Of a DNA stretch of 64,000 bases, positions 32,605 to 44,098 are shown piece after piece. The notes beneath the pieces were generated by a model. It did not search any database and was not told the DNA's origin. It saw only the letters and a program-made list of their open reading frames with translations. Location: positions 14,694,001 through 14,758,000 of the forward strand of contig OZ316894.1 of NCBI GenBank assembly GCA_973895155.1, read 5' to 3'. The position numbers and the translations under genes were made by a program. Source of the stretch: Marsupella aquatica (lineage: Eukaryota; Marchantiophyta). Position 1 is the first letter of the stretch. Each line of letters begins with the position of its first letter.

Positions 32605-34315
32605 TGATACTTGAGACTGATTGTCAGCCACTTTTTGGGGATGATTGCGAACTGTGATACGCCAGACATTGCGATGCTGAGATGGATTGCATTTATTCGG
32701 ATGATTAACTCGGAGTTGAGACACATTGCAGGGAAAGATAATCCTGTTGCGGATATGCTTTTGAGAGCAAGATTTGAGGGTGGTTTTGGAGAGGAGGAGA
32801 GCGTAGATGTACATAGTACTGAAACATTGGAGGTTGAGAAGGTAGAATTTAAGGAGGAGCTCTACTCAGGCGAGCTGCTTACTCTTGGGAGATATTTGAG
32901 CACACTGGAGAGAAGAGCTAAATGGACACAAGACAAATTTGAGAGAATCCGGAGGAAGGCTTTTGGATACCTACTACGAAACGGACTTATGTGGTGCCAA
33001 CCCAAGACACGAGGAGGAATTCCATTAAGGGTCATTGGTGATAATGAGTCTAAGTTACGAGTCTTGAGAGAGTGTCATGACGATGAGTCAGCAGGACATA
33101 GAGGGGTCCAAGCAACATATGAGAGGGTCAAGGGCTTATATTGGTGGCCGAGTTGTTATACAGAGGTTCGAGAGTATGTTGAGAGTTGTCCGGTTTGTCA
33201 ATATTATTCAAAAGTCAAGCATCGAGATGGTCTTTGTCCTACTTATCCTTTACCGATGAGGTTACAATGGGTCCTAGATGTTGACTATATGCCGAGAGAG
33301 GTTTAAAGTTTTTGGTTTTGTCGAGAGAAGAGTTGTCATCTTATGTCGAGGGTCGAGCGTTACCATTGAATAAGACTGAGTTTATTTGTAGGTTTATTTT
33401 GGAAGATATGATAGCAAGGCACAAATGTTTGATCGGTTGAGAGCTGACAGGAGAGAACTCAACACGGAGGAAGCCGATCTTTTTTTTAGGACGTTCCATA
33501 TTAGATTGAGTCTTACTTGTGCGTATAACCCGGAGGGGAACGGGAAGAGTGAGAGAGGACACCCACCAATTGTTAATGCACTAGTCAAGTCATGTTGAGG
33601 GAGGTTCAGAGAGTGGCCAGATTATTTACCACTTGCCTTGATGGCGGACAGACTGACGTGTAGTTCAGTCACAGGATCTGCGCCAGCGGAGTTGATGATG
33701 GGACATTTGCCCTTGATGCCGATTGAGGAGGACGTGAAGAGCTGGAGAACGATTGGATGGAGAGACCACGTCAATTGTGAGGAGTTACTTGCTACCAGGA
33801 TTGACCATTTGAATCAGACACCTGAGAAGGTTCAAGAGGCATTGGAGAAGATGAGGGTGGCGCGCATAAGGAACAAGGACTACTTCAACCGGAAACATTG
33901 AATTCAACCACGAGCGATTGAGGAGGGTGATTGGGTGCTTATTTATGAGAGCAACCTTGAGAATCAGCATTCTACAGAGAAGAAGTTTGCGCAGAGGTGG
34001 CGAGGACTGTTTGTAGTGACAAGAATTCATCCCAATGCCACTTACTCCATTCAAGAACTTGACGGGACAGAACATCATGGAAGGTACGCCGGCAAGAGAG
34101 TGACGATTTTCAAGCAAAGGCAACAGGGATTGGAGGACACCTTGGAGGATTCTGATCGTGAACATGGAGAAGATGCAGTTCGAGAGAGCGACATTCATGG
34201 CGAAGAAAATGATTTTTTAAGCTTGCTTGTTTTGTTCATCTTATTTTATAGGGATCTGGATTTGAAATTGAAAGGAGTAGAAAAGAGAGATAAAATTAGA
34301 AATTTATTGGTATGA
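32605..34315 (+). pseudogene. Gypsy element 1 integrase (broken)
   Basis: The frame at 32611-33306 ends with an HHCC zinc domain (HRGVQATYERVKGLYWW, then CPVC). The catalytic core is split: LSREELSSYVEGRAL near 33330, and a frameshifted ERGHPPIV block near 33555. The frame at 33638-33901 holds the post-core segment. The frame at 33935-34315 holds the C-terminal domain (EKKFAQRWRGLFVVTRI, YSIQELDG), close to the GPY/F-type integrase end. No chromodomain or PHD is visible. Integrase inserts the cDNA. Several stops and frameshifts make it inactive. Confidence 0.8.
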
Positions 34316-34666
34316 TAGTCTAGTTGAGAGTTAAGGAACTTATTTCAATTTAAAATTTTGGTTTTAGAGTTTTCCTATGATATGAGTTTTGGTGAAAGAA
34401 TGTTTTTGCCTTTAGAATTGATGAGAGAATTTTGTCTTAGGCTTATGTTATGATAAAGAGGGTTAATTTTGCTCATTTTTTATAGATTCATTTGAAGTAC
34501 CATTATTGGTAAGGGAAGATTATTTCAGGTTGACCATAGCTCGGCTTGAGGTTTACACGACTCAGTTCAGCTCAGCTCAGCTCAACTCACTCAGGCTCAT
34601 GGATCAAGTAATTTGTGATGGGACTCCAGTGATGATGGTGGTGTAGGCCGGAGGCTACATAGGTTC

Positions 34667-34678
34667 GATGGGGGTGAA
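34667..34678 (+). promoter_or_regulatory. Polypurine tract of gypsy element 1
   Basis: GATGGGGGTGAA ends directly at the 3' LTR start, the usual place for second-strand priming. Confidence 0.65.
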
Positions 34679-35543
34679 TGTCGTCGGGAAAAATGTTTGA
34701 CAATTGAAGTGGAGTGTGCTGGATCTAGTCAACTTGCTTTGTCCGGCTCAGAATGTAGTAGTACTCTGATTGCGAAGGAAAGGAACAAAGAGCGGGACAA
34801 AGAGAAACCTGAACTTGAGTTGAAGGTTAGTGAGACAAAAGAGGAATAAAGAGTGGAGAATGAATCTTAGACTAAAAGTAAATAGGGCAATTATTGTGGT
34901 TGAGACACATGGCATCCCGTGAGCACGTCTCATAAGGGTCAGTTTGAAGTGGAGCGCGATACAAGGAGGAACGGGAGGAAGGAGAAACGGCCAAAGGAAT
35001 AAGGGGCAGTTAGAGGGATTCTCGGGTTGGAATGGAGGTGAAGAGGTTGAATTCGATGAACTGAATGAGGTATGTACTCACGCGAAGGAAGAAAGAAAGA
35101 GGAATGAACTGAGAGAGGAATGTCGCGCGTGAGTTTGTGAGTAGGAATTGGGGAAGAACCGATTTCGTTGAATATGTTTGCTGGATTTACCCCGGAGAGT
35201 TTGTGGGAATTAAAGTTCCAAGGAGAAGCCGAGCGCGATTAAGAGAGTCGGGGAGAGGAAAGAAAAGGATTGAACGGAAAGGAGTGCCACGGGAAAAGCA
35301 AGGAACTCGATCGAAGAGCTATGGAGAAAGAGGAGAGTACATACCGGTGAGCGAGGTGGATGAGGTTAAGGTCCGTGTTGAAAATCAAAGGCCATTGTGA
35401 TGGATGGATGATTTCTTTCAAGAAGATAAGTCAAACATTGAAACAAGGAAGAGTAGAGACTGGACGTAGAATGGGAAAACGAGAGGGAGCGATACAGGGA
35501 AAGGCTGATTTTTCAGGGATGACACTGAAAGAAGTCTGAGTTC

Positions 35544-35892
35544 GGGTATCGCGGAGACAGGAAACAGGTAAACATAATTTTTTTTTCCTGTTTTTAAAAT
35601 GCTGTTACCAGGAAAAAATCACTGTTACCAAGAAAAATGACAATTTAAAAATATCTCCTAAAACATGTTATTTCCAAAAACAATTAACAATGCAACATTT
35701 TTGGCTAGTTTTGGGCGCTACTATTAGCAGCGCCGGGCGCTAGCCAAAAAACCTGATCGACCGGAAAAAAAACTAATTTAAAAAAAATCGAAAAAAAATT
35801 TCCACCCATTTTCCTGTTACCAGTTTTTTTTCCTGTTACCAGTTTCTGTTATTAAATCATGTTTCCTGTTTGCTGTGTTTTGTAAACACCTC
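35544..35892. mobile_element. Palindrome MITE, copy M3
   Basis: A 349-bp insertion relative to the 5' LTR, flanked by CTGAGTTC on both sides (exact 8-bp duplication; single copy in the other LTR). It starts GGGTATCGCGG and ends AAACACCTC. The interior has T/A-rich arms with TTCCTG repeats and the paired palindromes near 35705-35746. Confidence 0.92.
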
Positions 35893-36901
35893 CTGAGTTC
35901 AGGAGAAGTTTGAGAAGAGAAGGGCGTTGTTGTAGTTGATTGTGTGAAGAAAGAGATTGAGAGTATCGAAGAGTTGAGAAATAAAGGAAAACTGAGAGCT
36001 GTCGAGGGAAGTTGAGCGCTATGGTGGACTCAAGCGGTACTTGAGAAGGCTAAAGAGGATCTGTGAGTAGTTCCCAAAAATGTTTGGGAATTTTGAATGT
36101 AGAAGCTAATGAGGATCGGAAGACGAAGGAGTTTCTGAGAACTAAAAGCTGAATTAAGAGAAAGCTTGAATGGGAACAGCAAACTAATGGAAATGAAGAA
36201 GAATGAATAAGAGGAACGGCTGATTTAAGAGAAAACAAATGGGAACTTGAGCGGATCGCCATGTGTTCGAACAGGTTTGACTGGAGCTGAGTGAAAAGGA
36301 TGAAGCGCCTCGGGCTAAGGTTCGCAGATTTGTAATGAGAAGATTGAATTAACCAGTGCCATGAGGGAAAAGCGAGAAGAAGTTTGGGGAGAAAGCGCTG
36401 CAAAACAACAGCAAAGACTGAGAATGAATTATAGGGAGTCGGTATTCTAACAGCCAAGTTTGGAGGAGGATTCAGTCAAAGCAGACGAGATGATGTGAAC
36501 GCAAGCCCAGAGAATGAAAAGGGATAGAATTGAGGAAGGAAGGAAGGAAGAGAATCTTTGTTCATTTTGCAAAAGATGAAGTTTAGTGAATGAGCTAGAA
36601 TAGGAACGGCCAGAACTTGGAAGAATTTGGAGGAAGGCAAATTCTAGTACTAGAAAAGCAAGAAGTAAGAGCAACATTTTCATGAAAATAATCAGGGAGT
36701 TCCGATTGGAAGTATGGGTTACATCTGTTTTTTTGCATTTGAAGTTTTGGAGATTTGAAGGAACCTACAAGTTGATTATGCTGCATTCTTTTACCGAGTG
36801 GAATCCAGTAATTGGTTCAGTGTTTAAACTAGGGATTGTACGCTGCTGTTTAACTTAGGAGGAACTAGAAAGAAGAGCTTGATAGAGAGGATTTTGGAGA
36901 T

Positions 36902-37087
36902 ATGGTTTTTGAGGTTATCGGCCGTAGGTTCTTTTTGTTGTGGGACTGGAAACTCGAGGAGAGGAGGAAAAAGGGTCAAGAGGAAGAGTGTAAGAAGAAC
37001 AACGACATGAAGGAAGCTCGACGGAGACTAAAATTGTGTTCAAAATGCTTGGGGGAAACCATCGATGAGCTTGAGGCCGAGACCTGA
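36902..37087 (+). CDS. LTR-internal small ORF, 61 codons (copy 2)
   Basis: This is the 3' LTR counterpart of 26456-26641. Only two residues differ, near the start (T to I and H to R). It is not independent evidence of constraint because both LTRs derive from one insertion event. Confidence 0.4.
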   Translation: MVFEVIGRRFFLLWDWKLEERRKKGQEEECKKNNDMKEARRRLKLCSKCLGETIDELEAET

Positions 37088-37479
37088 CCTGATGATCTGA
37101 GCTGAGTTTAGTATGGAGACCTGAGTTAGGAGATGAGCCACCGAAAAAACACTTTGTAAACCCAAACCGAAACTTCATATATTGTGAATAAATAAAATAA
37201 AATGATGAGTTTGGATTATTTTGATGTGATGGTAATGATAAGATGCTATTGTGGTAAAAATGCTTAGTTGTTGTGGAGATGAAATGATGCGTTGAATTTA
37301 GTTGAAAGTGAAGGTTTAGCGTTTTAAATAAGAATAACTTAGTGTAATTTTGTATTAAAAATGAAAACTGAGTAGGGTTAAGAAAGATTGAAACAACCTA
37401 AGAAAATACAATGATATATTCAAGTCCCTAAAAACATTAAAAGTCTACTTTTATACCGCTTTAAACTGGTCCCCGGACA

Positions 37480-38742
37480 CCGTAAGCACTCGACCATCAT
37501 AGCAATCCACTCCTCTCCATAGTTGTTGAAGCTCCTCCAACAATGGTTGCAAGTAAACATTAATCTTTTTTACTTGCTTGGGGTCTAGGATAATCATTGA
37601 GAGCAGCAAATGACCCTTCTTCATGGCCATCCATGGAGGGATGTTGTAATTTGTAAGGACTACTGGTCAAATTGAGTATGGTTGGGCCTTCCCTGCCAAT
37701 GCAAAGGGGCTGATCCCATCTGATGCCAAACCTAGATGTACATGAGGTGGATCTGTCTTGAAGTCACCCCATCGGTCCTCCACAAACCTATTGGCAGGTG
37801 AGTCCATCATCATATGCATGGTGGGCGGATCTGAAGTCATATCTGACCGGTTCTTGGAATGCCACACCATATACTCAGCCAACTTCGCACATTGGTACTG
37901 GTGCTGTAATCTGGGGATAAGAGGAAAATACCTCATGACCTTCTGTGCTACTTTTCCAGTGAGCATGTCCTCTCAATACCTCGGTTGGTCACATGTAGGA
38001 CATGTAGTGGCATCTTTGTGTTCCCCCCTAAAGAGAACACAATCATTCACACAAGCATGTATGACTTCGTATTTGAGACCTATGGATTTCAACACCATTT
38101 TTGTTGCTTTCCAGGAACTAGGCAAGCAGTTCCCTTTTGGCAAAATCCGACGAGGAAATTTTTTTATCGACCAGTTTTTTTTGCTAGCGCCGGCGCTGCT
38201 AATACTAGCGCCCAAAGCTAACCAAAATTGTTGCATTGTTAATTTTTTTTGGAAATAACATGTTTTAGGATACATTTTTAAATTGTCATTTTTCCTGGTA
38301 ACAACACATTAAAAATAAGAAAAAAAATTCCTGTTTACTTGTTTCCTGTCTCCGTCGCTATACCCCAAGTTCAACAATAACATTATTCCTGATAGTCGAG
38401 ACAGCTGTGACCCCTCAAAAATCCTTGTTTGTGCATGGTCATGAGCTTCCTCCCAATGTCTAGAGTGGGAACCTTGTGAAGGAATGTCATGATGAGCATG
38501 TGCTGTGGTGTCAAATGCATCACCCATACCATGGTCACCAACCTCTACGTCATAGAACTGGTGCATGAGATCATCCATGGCCCTCTCATCCTCAAGTTTG
38601 TCATTGTGGCATTAGATACTTGCTCAGGAGGGATATCTTCATTCGCTGAAGCTTGAGCCCTACGCCAATCTTCCATGGCCTCGACAAGGTGTTGTCGCAT
38701 TGCTCGTGATAATACCCCTACATCTGGTTGTACATACGCATT
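37480..38742 (-). pseudogene. CACTA TNP2 transposase, 5' part
   Basis: The exon appears to start after an acceptor (CTGCTAG) at 38742. Early residues are acidic and His-rich (MDDLMHQFYDVEVGDHG). Then comes FEGSQLSRLSGIMLLLNL. After a MITE the core resumes with LPKGNCLPSSWKATKMVL and GLKYEVIHACVNDCVLFRG, a CPTCDQPRY Cys pair, then VAQKVMRYFPLIPRL and HLGLASDGISPFAL, all TNP2 hallmarks. The exon continues to WRGVDCYDGRVLT at the gypsy boundary, with the rest of the gene at 24279-22109. TNP2 is the CACTA catalytic transposase. Frameshifts and two insertions inactivate it. Confidence 0.85.
38152..38366. mobile_element. Palindrome MITE, truncated copy M4 (reverse orientation)
   Basis: The reverse complement starts GGGGTATAGCGACGGAGACAGG and follows copy M3 through TTACCAGGAAAAA and AACATGTTATTTCC to the palindrome pair (38189-38222). 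It stops after GGTCGATAAAAAAATTTCC, so about 120 bp of the far end are missing. It interrupts TNP2. Confidence 0.85.
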
Positions 38743-38789
38743 CTAGCAGTTCACAAACATACATAAATATTAGAAGAGGCCCACAATGA

Positions 38790-39192
38790 GACAAGTCTTT
38801 TAGGGTTTCCTTGGAAATGTTTTTACAATTTATTAGGATAAGGACCACGAAAACCCCGTGGCAAGGAAAGCAAAAAGAATCACACCAAATCAGCAACCCC
38901 CAAACGGGAGGGCGGAGACAACAACAAGTGGCAGAGGCCTTGATAGACCAGGCCGCCCACCCAGGACCCGTGAACCCCACATATCACCGGGTGCAGGCAA
39001 GGCTTGCTAACTACATGCCCCAATGTGTGGCATAGCCCTCAGCTAGATGTAAGCCAGATCTGCCGGCCGTTCAGCCAAGTTATTCTTTCTTGTATAAGTA
39101 TCTCCTTCACCCAAAGAAATCTCGTGTGTTGCCTACTGGGGGGCAGACACAAGCCCACCGCCGATGCATGATCAGCCGCTTCTAAGAGAAAG
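38790..39192 (-). mobile_element. LINE-C 3' end fragment
   Basis: This matches 9550-10090 in order, with about two-thirds identity by eye: the TCAGC(T/C)GCTTC(C/T)AA block, the CAGATCTG block and the CC(C)ATGG...CACGAAA...TTTATTA end. It is a short 5'-truncated LINE-C between the SET gene and TNP2, probably in an intron or spacer. Confidence 0.65.
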
Positions 39193-39296
39193 TGTTTTGG
39201 GGTTTAGGATTTATTTATACAAAGAACCAAATTTGTTTGGATACCATTGTCATGTATTTTATGTTCAACAAAAGAGGTGGTATATACATGTCTGCC

Positions 39297-40562
39297 CTAC
39301 ACAGGGCGAGAAAGCAATGCTTTCTTGGGAGCATCCCACTCATAGTCACAAAACAACTCCTCGCCAGCCCTAATGGTTGTAATGGCTACAGTCATGACAT
39401 GATCATCCATGTGTTTTACATAATAAGGCTCTCTAGGTGGACCAAATATTTGAATCCACTCGACATTAGTCCTAAGTCCTCTCCCTCTCCCACGAGTACT
39501 ATTGATGTACCCGGCTATGTTGTCGGAGCGAACAGGGTCCCCATCAATCATCCGAGAATGCCAAGGCCTCCGTATGACCTCATCTAGATCAGAATCCATT
39601 TGCAATGCATAGACACCCCAAGATGGGTGTTGGCGCAATAGAATGTTCCAACTTTTTGAAGTGTATACGGGACCAATATATGGAAATAGGTGCTCCCCAT
39701 CATAACCTCGAGGCCATGGCTTTGCAGGGACCAAAATGTCCTCCAAGGAAAATACGCCAAATCCTATGTCAGGACCGATGGAGGATGCCTTCACTATCCA
39801 TTGGTGACCCCATATGTGGAGTTTAGGGTTTAGGCCAGGGGGTATTTTGAATCTCTCAGATGAGAAATCCTTCAAGACTGCCAATGCCTTCCCAATGACA
39901 TATGAAAGCCCCAACCTCCCTTTCACTTCCACATAGTCCTCTCCTGGCGGTACTCTATGAGTATGGTGCAGAACTTGGTCCTCGGTCTCATGCACACCCA
40001 AGGGTTCATAACAACGCCGTTGTCTTTGGGAATGTGCTTGGGTGCGACCAACCCTAGATGGAACTGGTATAGTCTCCGGATCAACACAAGGGAGGCTACA
40101 TCGAGGGGGATCTGATGATGCTGCTAACAACTCTCTTGCACCAGCCAAAAGTCTGTTTACCCATAAGTCATTAGAGACCACTGGAGGAGGGGTCCTATGA
40201 GGCACCTATTCAATCACAAAAAATACCAACAATTAATAAATGTATGGGTCCAATGTTACAACTTGTGCATATCAATGTCTCCAAGCGCAATAAATGATGC
40301 ATACCTTGCGAGCAGAATATCCATGTAAATCACCCTCATGTTGGCCATAGTTCTCAATGTGCTCAATGGCTTCCCAGGCTTGACGAACCACCATGCCTTT
40401 ACATCTAACACACCAGCATGGAATAGGTCCTATAGGAGGGGGACATTGAGTCCGAGGAGGGGGAGGAGGAACATCCCCCTCAGAAGATGACGAGGTTGAG
40501 TCTGAGTCCGACTCAGAACTCCCAGAACTGGACATCTGCCCATCATCCATACACAATGTCAC
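39297..40562 (-). CDS. SET-domain protein carried by the CACTA element, two exons
   Basis: Exon 1 (40305-40562) begins ATG and encodes a Ser/Asp-rich then Pro-rich head, and a CWCVRCKG Cys cluster followed by EHIENYGQHEG. This resembles the zinc-like N-terminal domain of TNP2 transposases. A 99-bp phase-0 GT-AG intron (40206-40304) leads to exon 2, open for 303 codons. Its second half has SET features: GFGVFS, GEHLFPYIG, the pseudoknot block IAGYINSTRG...NVEW and AITTIRAGEELFCDYEW. SET enzymes methylate protein lysines with AdoMet. The NH-x-C part of the usual motif is replaced by NSTRG, and no post-SET Cys cluster is seen, so activity is uncertain. Both exons are free of stops, unlike TNP2 next to it. 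It could be a captured host gene. Confidence 0.72.
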
Positions 40563-40702
40563 TATATTTTAGAATCCGCACCATTGTGACAATTATTTAC
40601 ATATATATGTCTTAAGGCAAAACAAAAAAATGTTTAAATCAATAATACCTTAATGAGACCCGTGCTCTGCAGTGCCAACTAGGATCTTGGCCTTAGACTA
40701 TA
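40563..40702. other. Short spacer upstream of the SET gene
   Basis: AT-rich DNA between the SET start codon and a LINE-B tail. It would hold the promoter or 5' UTR; no TATA box was fixed. Confidence 0.35.
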
Positions 40703-40811
40703 TCAAAGTCAAAGTCAAAGTCAAATTCTAAGCTCCACGATGACCCAATGAGTCAAGGGAGCTGTGGCAAAAAAGCCAAATACAAAGCAAAGAAACGAGT
40801 AAAATGCTCAT

Positions 40812-40833
40812 GTGAGGATCTCTACATCCTCAC
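40812..40833 (-). promoter_or_regulatory. LINE-B 3' UTR hairpin
   Basis: GTGAGGAT and ATCCTCAC form a perfect 8-bp stem with a 6-nt loop. It occupies the same place as the GAGGACA stem of LINE-A, with different bases but preserved pairing. Confidence 0.7.
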
Positions 40834-41005
40834 TAATAACAAACTAAGGACCTTAAGAGTCACTAATGTGTAATGCTATCACATTGTTTCCTATCCACTG
40901 CCATGATATACAATCCAAGTTGCTTTGGTGGCAACCTAAATAGATCATGCAGATCAGAAACAAGGATTTGATGTGCTATTCGAACCTCCTCATACCGTCT
41001 ACATG

Positions 41006-44000
41006 CTATGAATACATGATATTCATCTCAATGCTGCCACTATCACAAAGTCTACACACCCTATCCTGCCTCCTAATTCCCTTCCATCTACCCTCTTCTA
41101 CCTCCAAGTGATGTGAGCTGAGTCTATATCTAGCAATCTCTTGTCTCAACCTCATAGAAATGGGAGCTCTAAGATACTCTTGTTCTTCATACAACATCAT
41201 GGGGTTTACATCCCTCATAAAATACTGTAATCTAGGGCTAGGATCACTCCAAAGTTTTCTAATAGCTTTATCACGCAAGAGTGACCAAAGCTTCTTTGGT
41301 TGAGTATGCCATTCGTGCTCAGATAAGTCCCATGATTGGGCCCAGCTATATACATCAGCATACCAACCAAAAGCTCTAGATATGTGAAAGGCTTGCGTAG
41401 GTAGCCTAGAATCATTCAACGCCTCCACTCTCCTAGCATATTGAAGAGTGTGATAGAGAGCTTCAACCTCCAATGGTAGAAGACCTACCTCAGCCAATAA
41501 CAAGGGGTATGGGGTTTGGGTTTTCACTCCAAGCTCCATCTCCAAGAAAAGCTTTTGGATGACCTCTACCTTTTTCCAACAACATTGAGAAGTAGAAGGG
41601 CCCCATACTTGCACCCCATAAAGAATAACAGGCCTTACCAAGGAATTGAAGAGTTGTTTCTTCAACTTCCAAGTGGAAAGGCTTGCTCCCTTGCACTTCT
41701 GAACCATGCTGTAGTAGGCCTTGTAACCATGAGCCACCCTATGCATCACACATGTAGCCCAACTCATGCTTCGAGAAAACTCCACCCCAAGATACTTGTA
41801 AGAGGTCACCATCTCCACCTTTTCACCTGCAAAATAGAGAGAAAGCTCTTGCTTTGTACCAAGTACAAGGCACTTGGTCTTCCTCATGTTGACCTGCATG
41901 TCTGATTGTTTGCAAAAATGCTCTAGGGCTAGAAGATGTTGTTGCAAATCAGATTGGGAGTGAGCTAGAAGCACCACATCATCTGCAAATATAAGAAGTT
42001 GGATGGCCAGTGTTCCCAACTGAGAACCTATGCCTCCCATCTCCTCTAGCAAATCATGTAGCTGGTCAATGAAGACCCCAAAGAGCGTTGGAGATAGTGG
42101 GCGGCTTGAATCACACCAAGTGTGCTAGGAACCTCCTCATAGCTACTACCAGAGAATCTAATCATTACCTTTTGATACAATTGTGCAATAGCTATTCTCA
42201 TCTCAAGAGGAACCTCGAGACTAATCAACCGCTCCCAAAGCTTGTGACAAACCCTATCAAATGCTTTGGAGAAGTCTACAAACAAGCAAAATAGAGGTAG
42301 CTTGAGTCTTTTAGCCCTCTCCTCTAACACTCTAAGGCAAAGCATGTGATCTAGAGTACTAAAACCTGCCCTAAAACCAGCTTGTGATGATGCTCTTTTC
42401 ATGTGTTTTTCAACCCAAGAACTAAGTCTAGCTTCTAGTAGTCCTCCTAAAACTTTAGCAAAGATACTAGCTATCATGATAGTCCTATAGTTGCTCACCT
42501 CATTCTTAGAGTCTCCCTTGTGAATAGGTACCAATCTCCTTGTACTCCAATCTGGAGGTAAGACACCTTGGACCACTTGATTCAAACATGCAGTGAGTGC
42601 TGATACCAAAGAAGATCCACCCCATTGTAGGAGCTCCACTATGAACCCTTGCAAATCTGCAGCCTTGCCCTTTTGCATTCTAGATAACGAGTTTGCACCT
42701 CTATATCTGAGAATTGAATAGCTTCCCCAATCTCCAAAGGCATGGAAGTAGCTTCAGGATAGAAGTAGAGAGACTTCACATAGCTTACCAATGTTTGTTG
42801 CTCCAAGCAAGTATCTTCTTTTTTCACCTGAAATCTCTTCCAAAAGCCTTTAGGATTCTCTTGAAGTTCTTGGGAAAACACTTGTTGATGTTGCCTCATG
42901 AAGCATGTTTTCTTGTGCTTCACAAAGTTACTATACATTCTCAATGCAAGTAACTTTACATCTTCAGCTTGTGCCATGGCTCTCCTTCTAGCTTCTACAC
43001 ACTCTGCATCAAACCATGCTTTCATGGTTTGTTTTGTGGACAATGATCTTTTAGAGAATACAGTAGTAGCTGCTTTTGCTATCAGTTGTGATAGTTCCAA
43101 CACATTGGAATGTGTTGATAGTAGGGCCTCAATCTCCCTTCTAAATACATCAGCCTTATCATGATCCAGAAAGAGTCTAGAAATATGTCTTTTCCTTGTT
43201 ATCCCCTCTCTAAAACTTGTGGCCAAATCTAGATGAAATAACAAGGGTAGATGTGAAGACTCTGGTTGTTGATCAAGTATTCTAAAATCAATCACTCTAT
43301 TAGCTGAAGATGGTGATGCTAGGAGATAATCAATGGTGTTACATCCTTGGCTTGATCTAAATGTATAACCTGATGAATGAGGAAATCTTTCAAGCCCATT
43401 CAATATTCTCAGATTACAAGAAGCTCATTATTGTAGAAAATGGGGTGTCATATCATTTACCCTAGTATCTATAGTTTTTCTCAACCAAGATGAGTCTTCA
43501 TTACATGATATCCAAGGCAATGCCCCCAAATCTCCACTATCAATGAATTGTTGGTGAGACACTCTAGCATTAAAGTCTCCCACTATCCATGTCTCTCCTA
43601 GTAATGATACATCATGTATAACTTGAATCAAGTTATGGAATGGATATTGTGTATTAGCAGTTCCCATCTTGTACACATTCATGCTAAGTGGGGCAAAATA
43701 GGTGACAATTATAAATGATGGAATACCTCTAGTATGTAGTCTCATCACCATGAATTGTTTGCTTGGATCTTCATGCTCAATAGATGTCATGTGTTGAAGA
43801 TGGTTCTTGGTGTAGACTGCAATACCTCCAAACCCTCTTCCCCTTGTGGTGTTCTTTTTATTGAAGAGAGATCCAATGCAAGTAAAATCCTTGATGCTAG
43901 GTAGATCATTCTCCTCATATTGCCAAGTCTCCAGGAAAAGTAGGATGTCAGCATTCTCAAACAAGGGTTCTCCTCCTATTGCTGATTCTATGGAAAGTCC

Positions 44001-44027
44001 TGAAATATTCCATGCCATGACTCTCAA
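41006..44027 (-). pseudogene. LINE-B ORF2: endonuclease, reverse transcriptase, C-terminal knuckle
   Basis: The endonuclease part (44027-43428) has MAWNISGLS, LLFLETW, and WIVGDFNAR, the catalytic GDFN block. The next frame has TIDYLLAS and SSHLPLLF, the SDH-like end. Reverse transcriptase (42678 to about 41900) has TRRLVPIHKGD, FVDFSKAFDRV and the catalytic LLIFADDVVLL. The C-terminal part ends in a Cys/His knuckle (CRLCDSGSIE). The enzyme nicks DNA and copies element RNA there. Frame breaks at about 43430, 42640, 42250, 42100 and 41030 suggest inactivity. The overall order and length are normal for an L1-like LINE. Confidence 0.85.
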
Positions 44028-44098
44028 GGTCCCAACCCATCATTTAGAGGCATCTCTCTTCCTTTGGGTCACAAAAGCTTGCCCATTGCGCAGGTATG

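Larger units (their letters stand above)
34679..37479 (+). repeat. 3' LTR of Ty3/gypsy element 1
   Basis: This 2801-bp LTR starts TGTCGTCGGG and ends CCCCGGACA. With the 5' LTR it bounds a 13.2-kb element. The outer flanks are CCAT (24276-24279) and CCGT (37480-37483), a 4-bp target duplication with one mismatch. Removing the element restores an open TNP2 frame. Confidence 0.93.

Noticed and set aside
38790-39192. Separate gene between SET and TNP2
   Set aside because: The sequence aligns with the 3' end of LINE-C at 9.5-10.1 kb; no independent frame is present.
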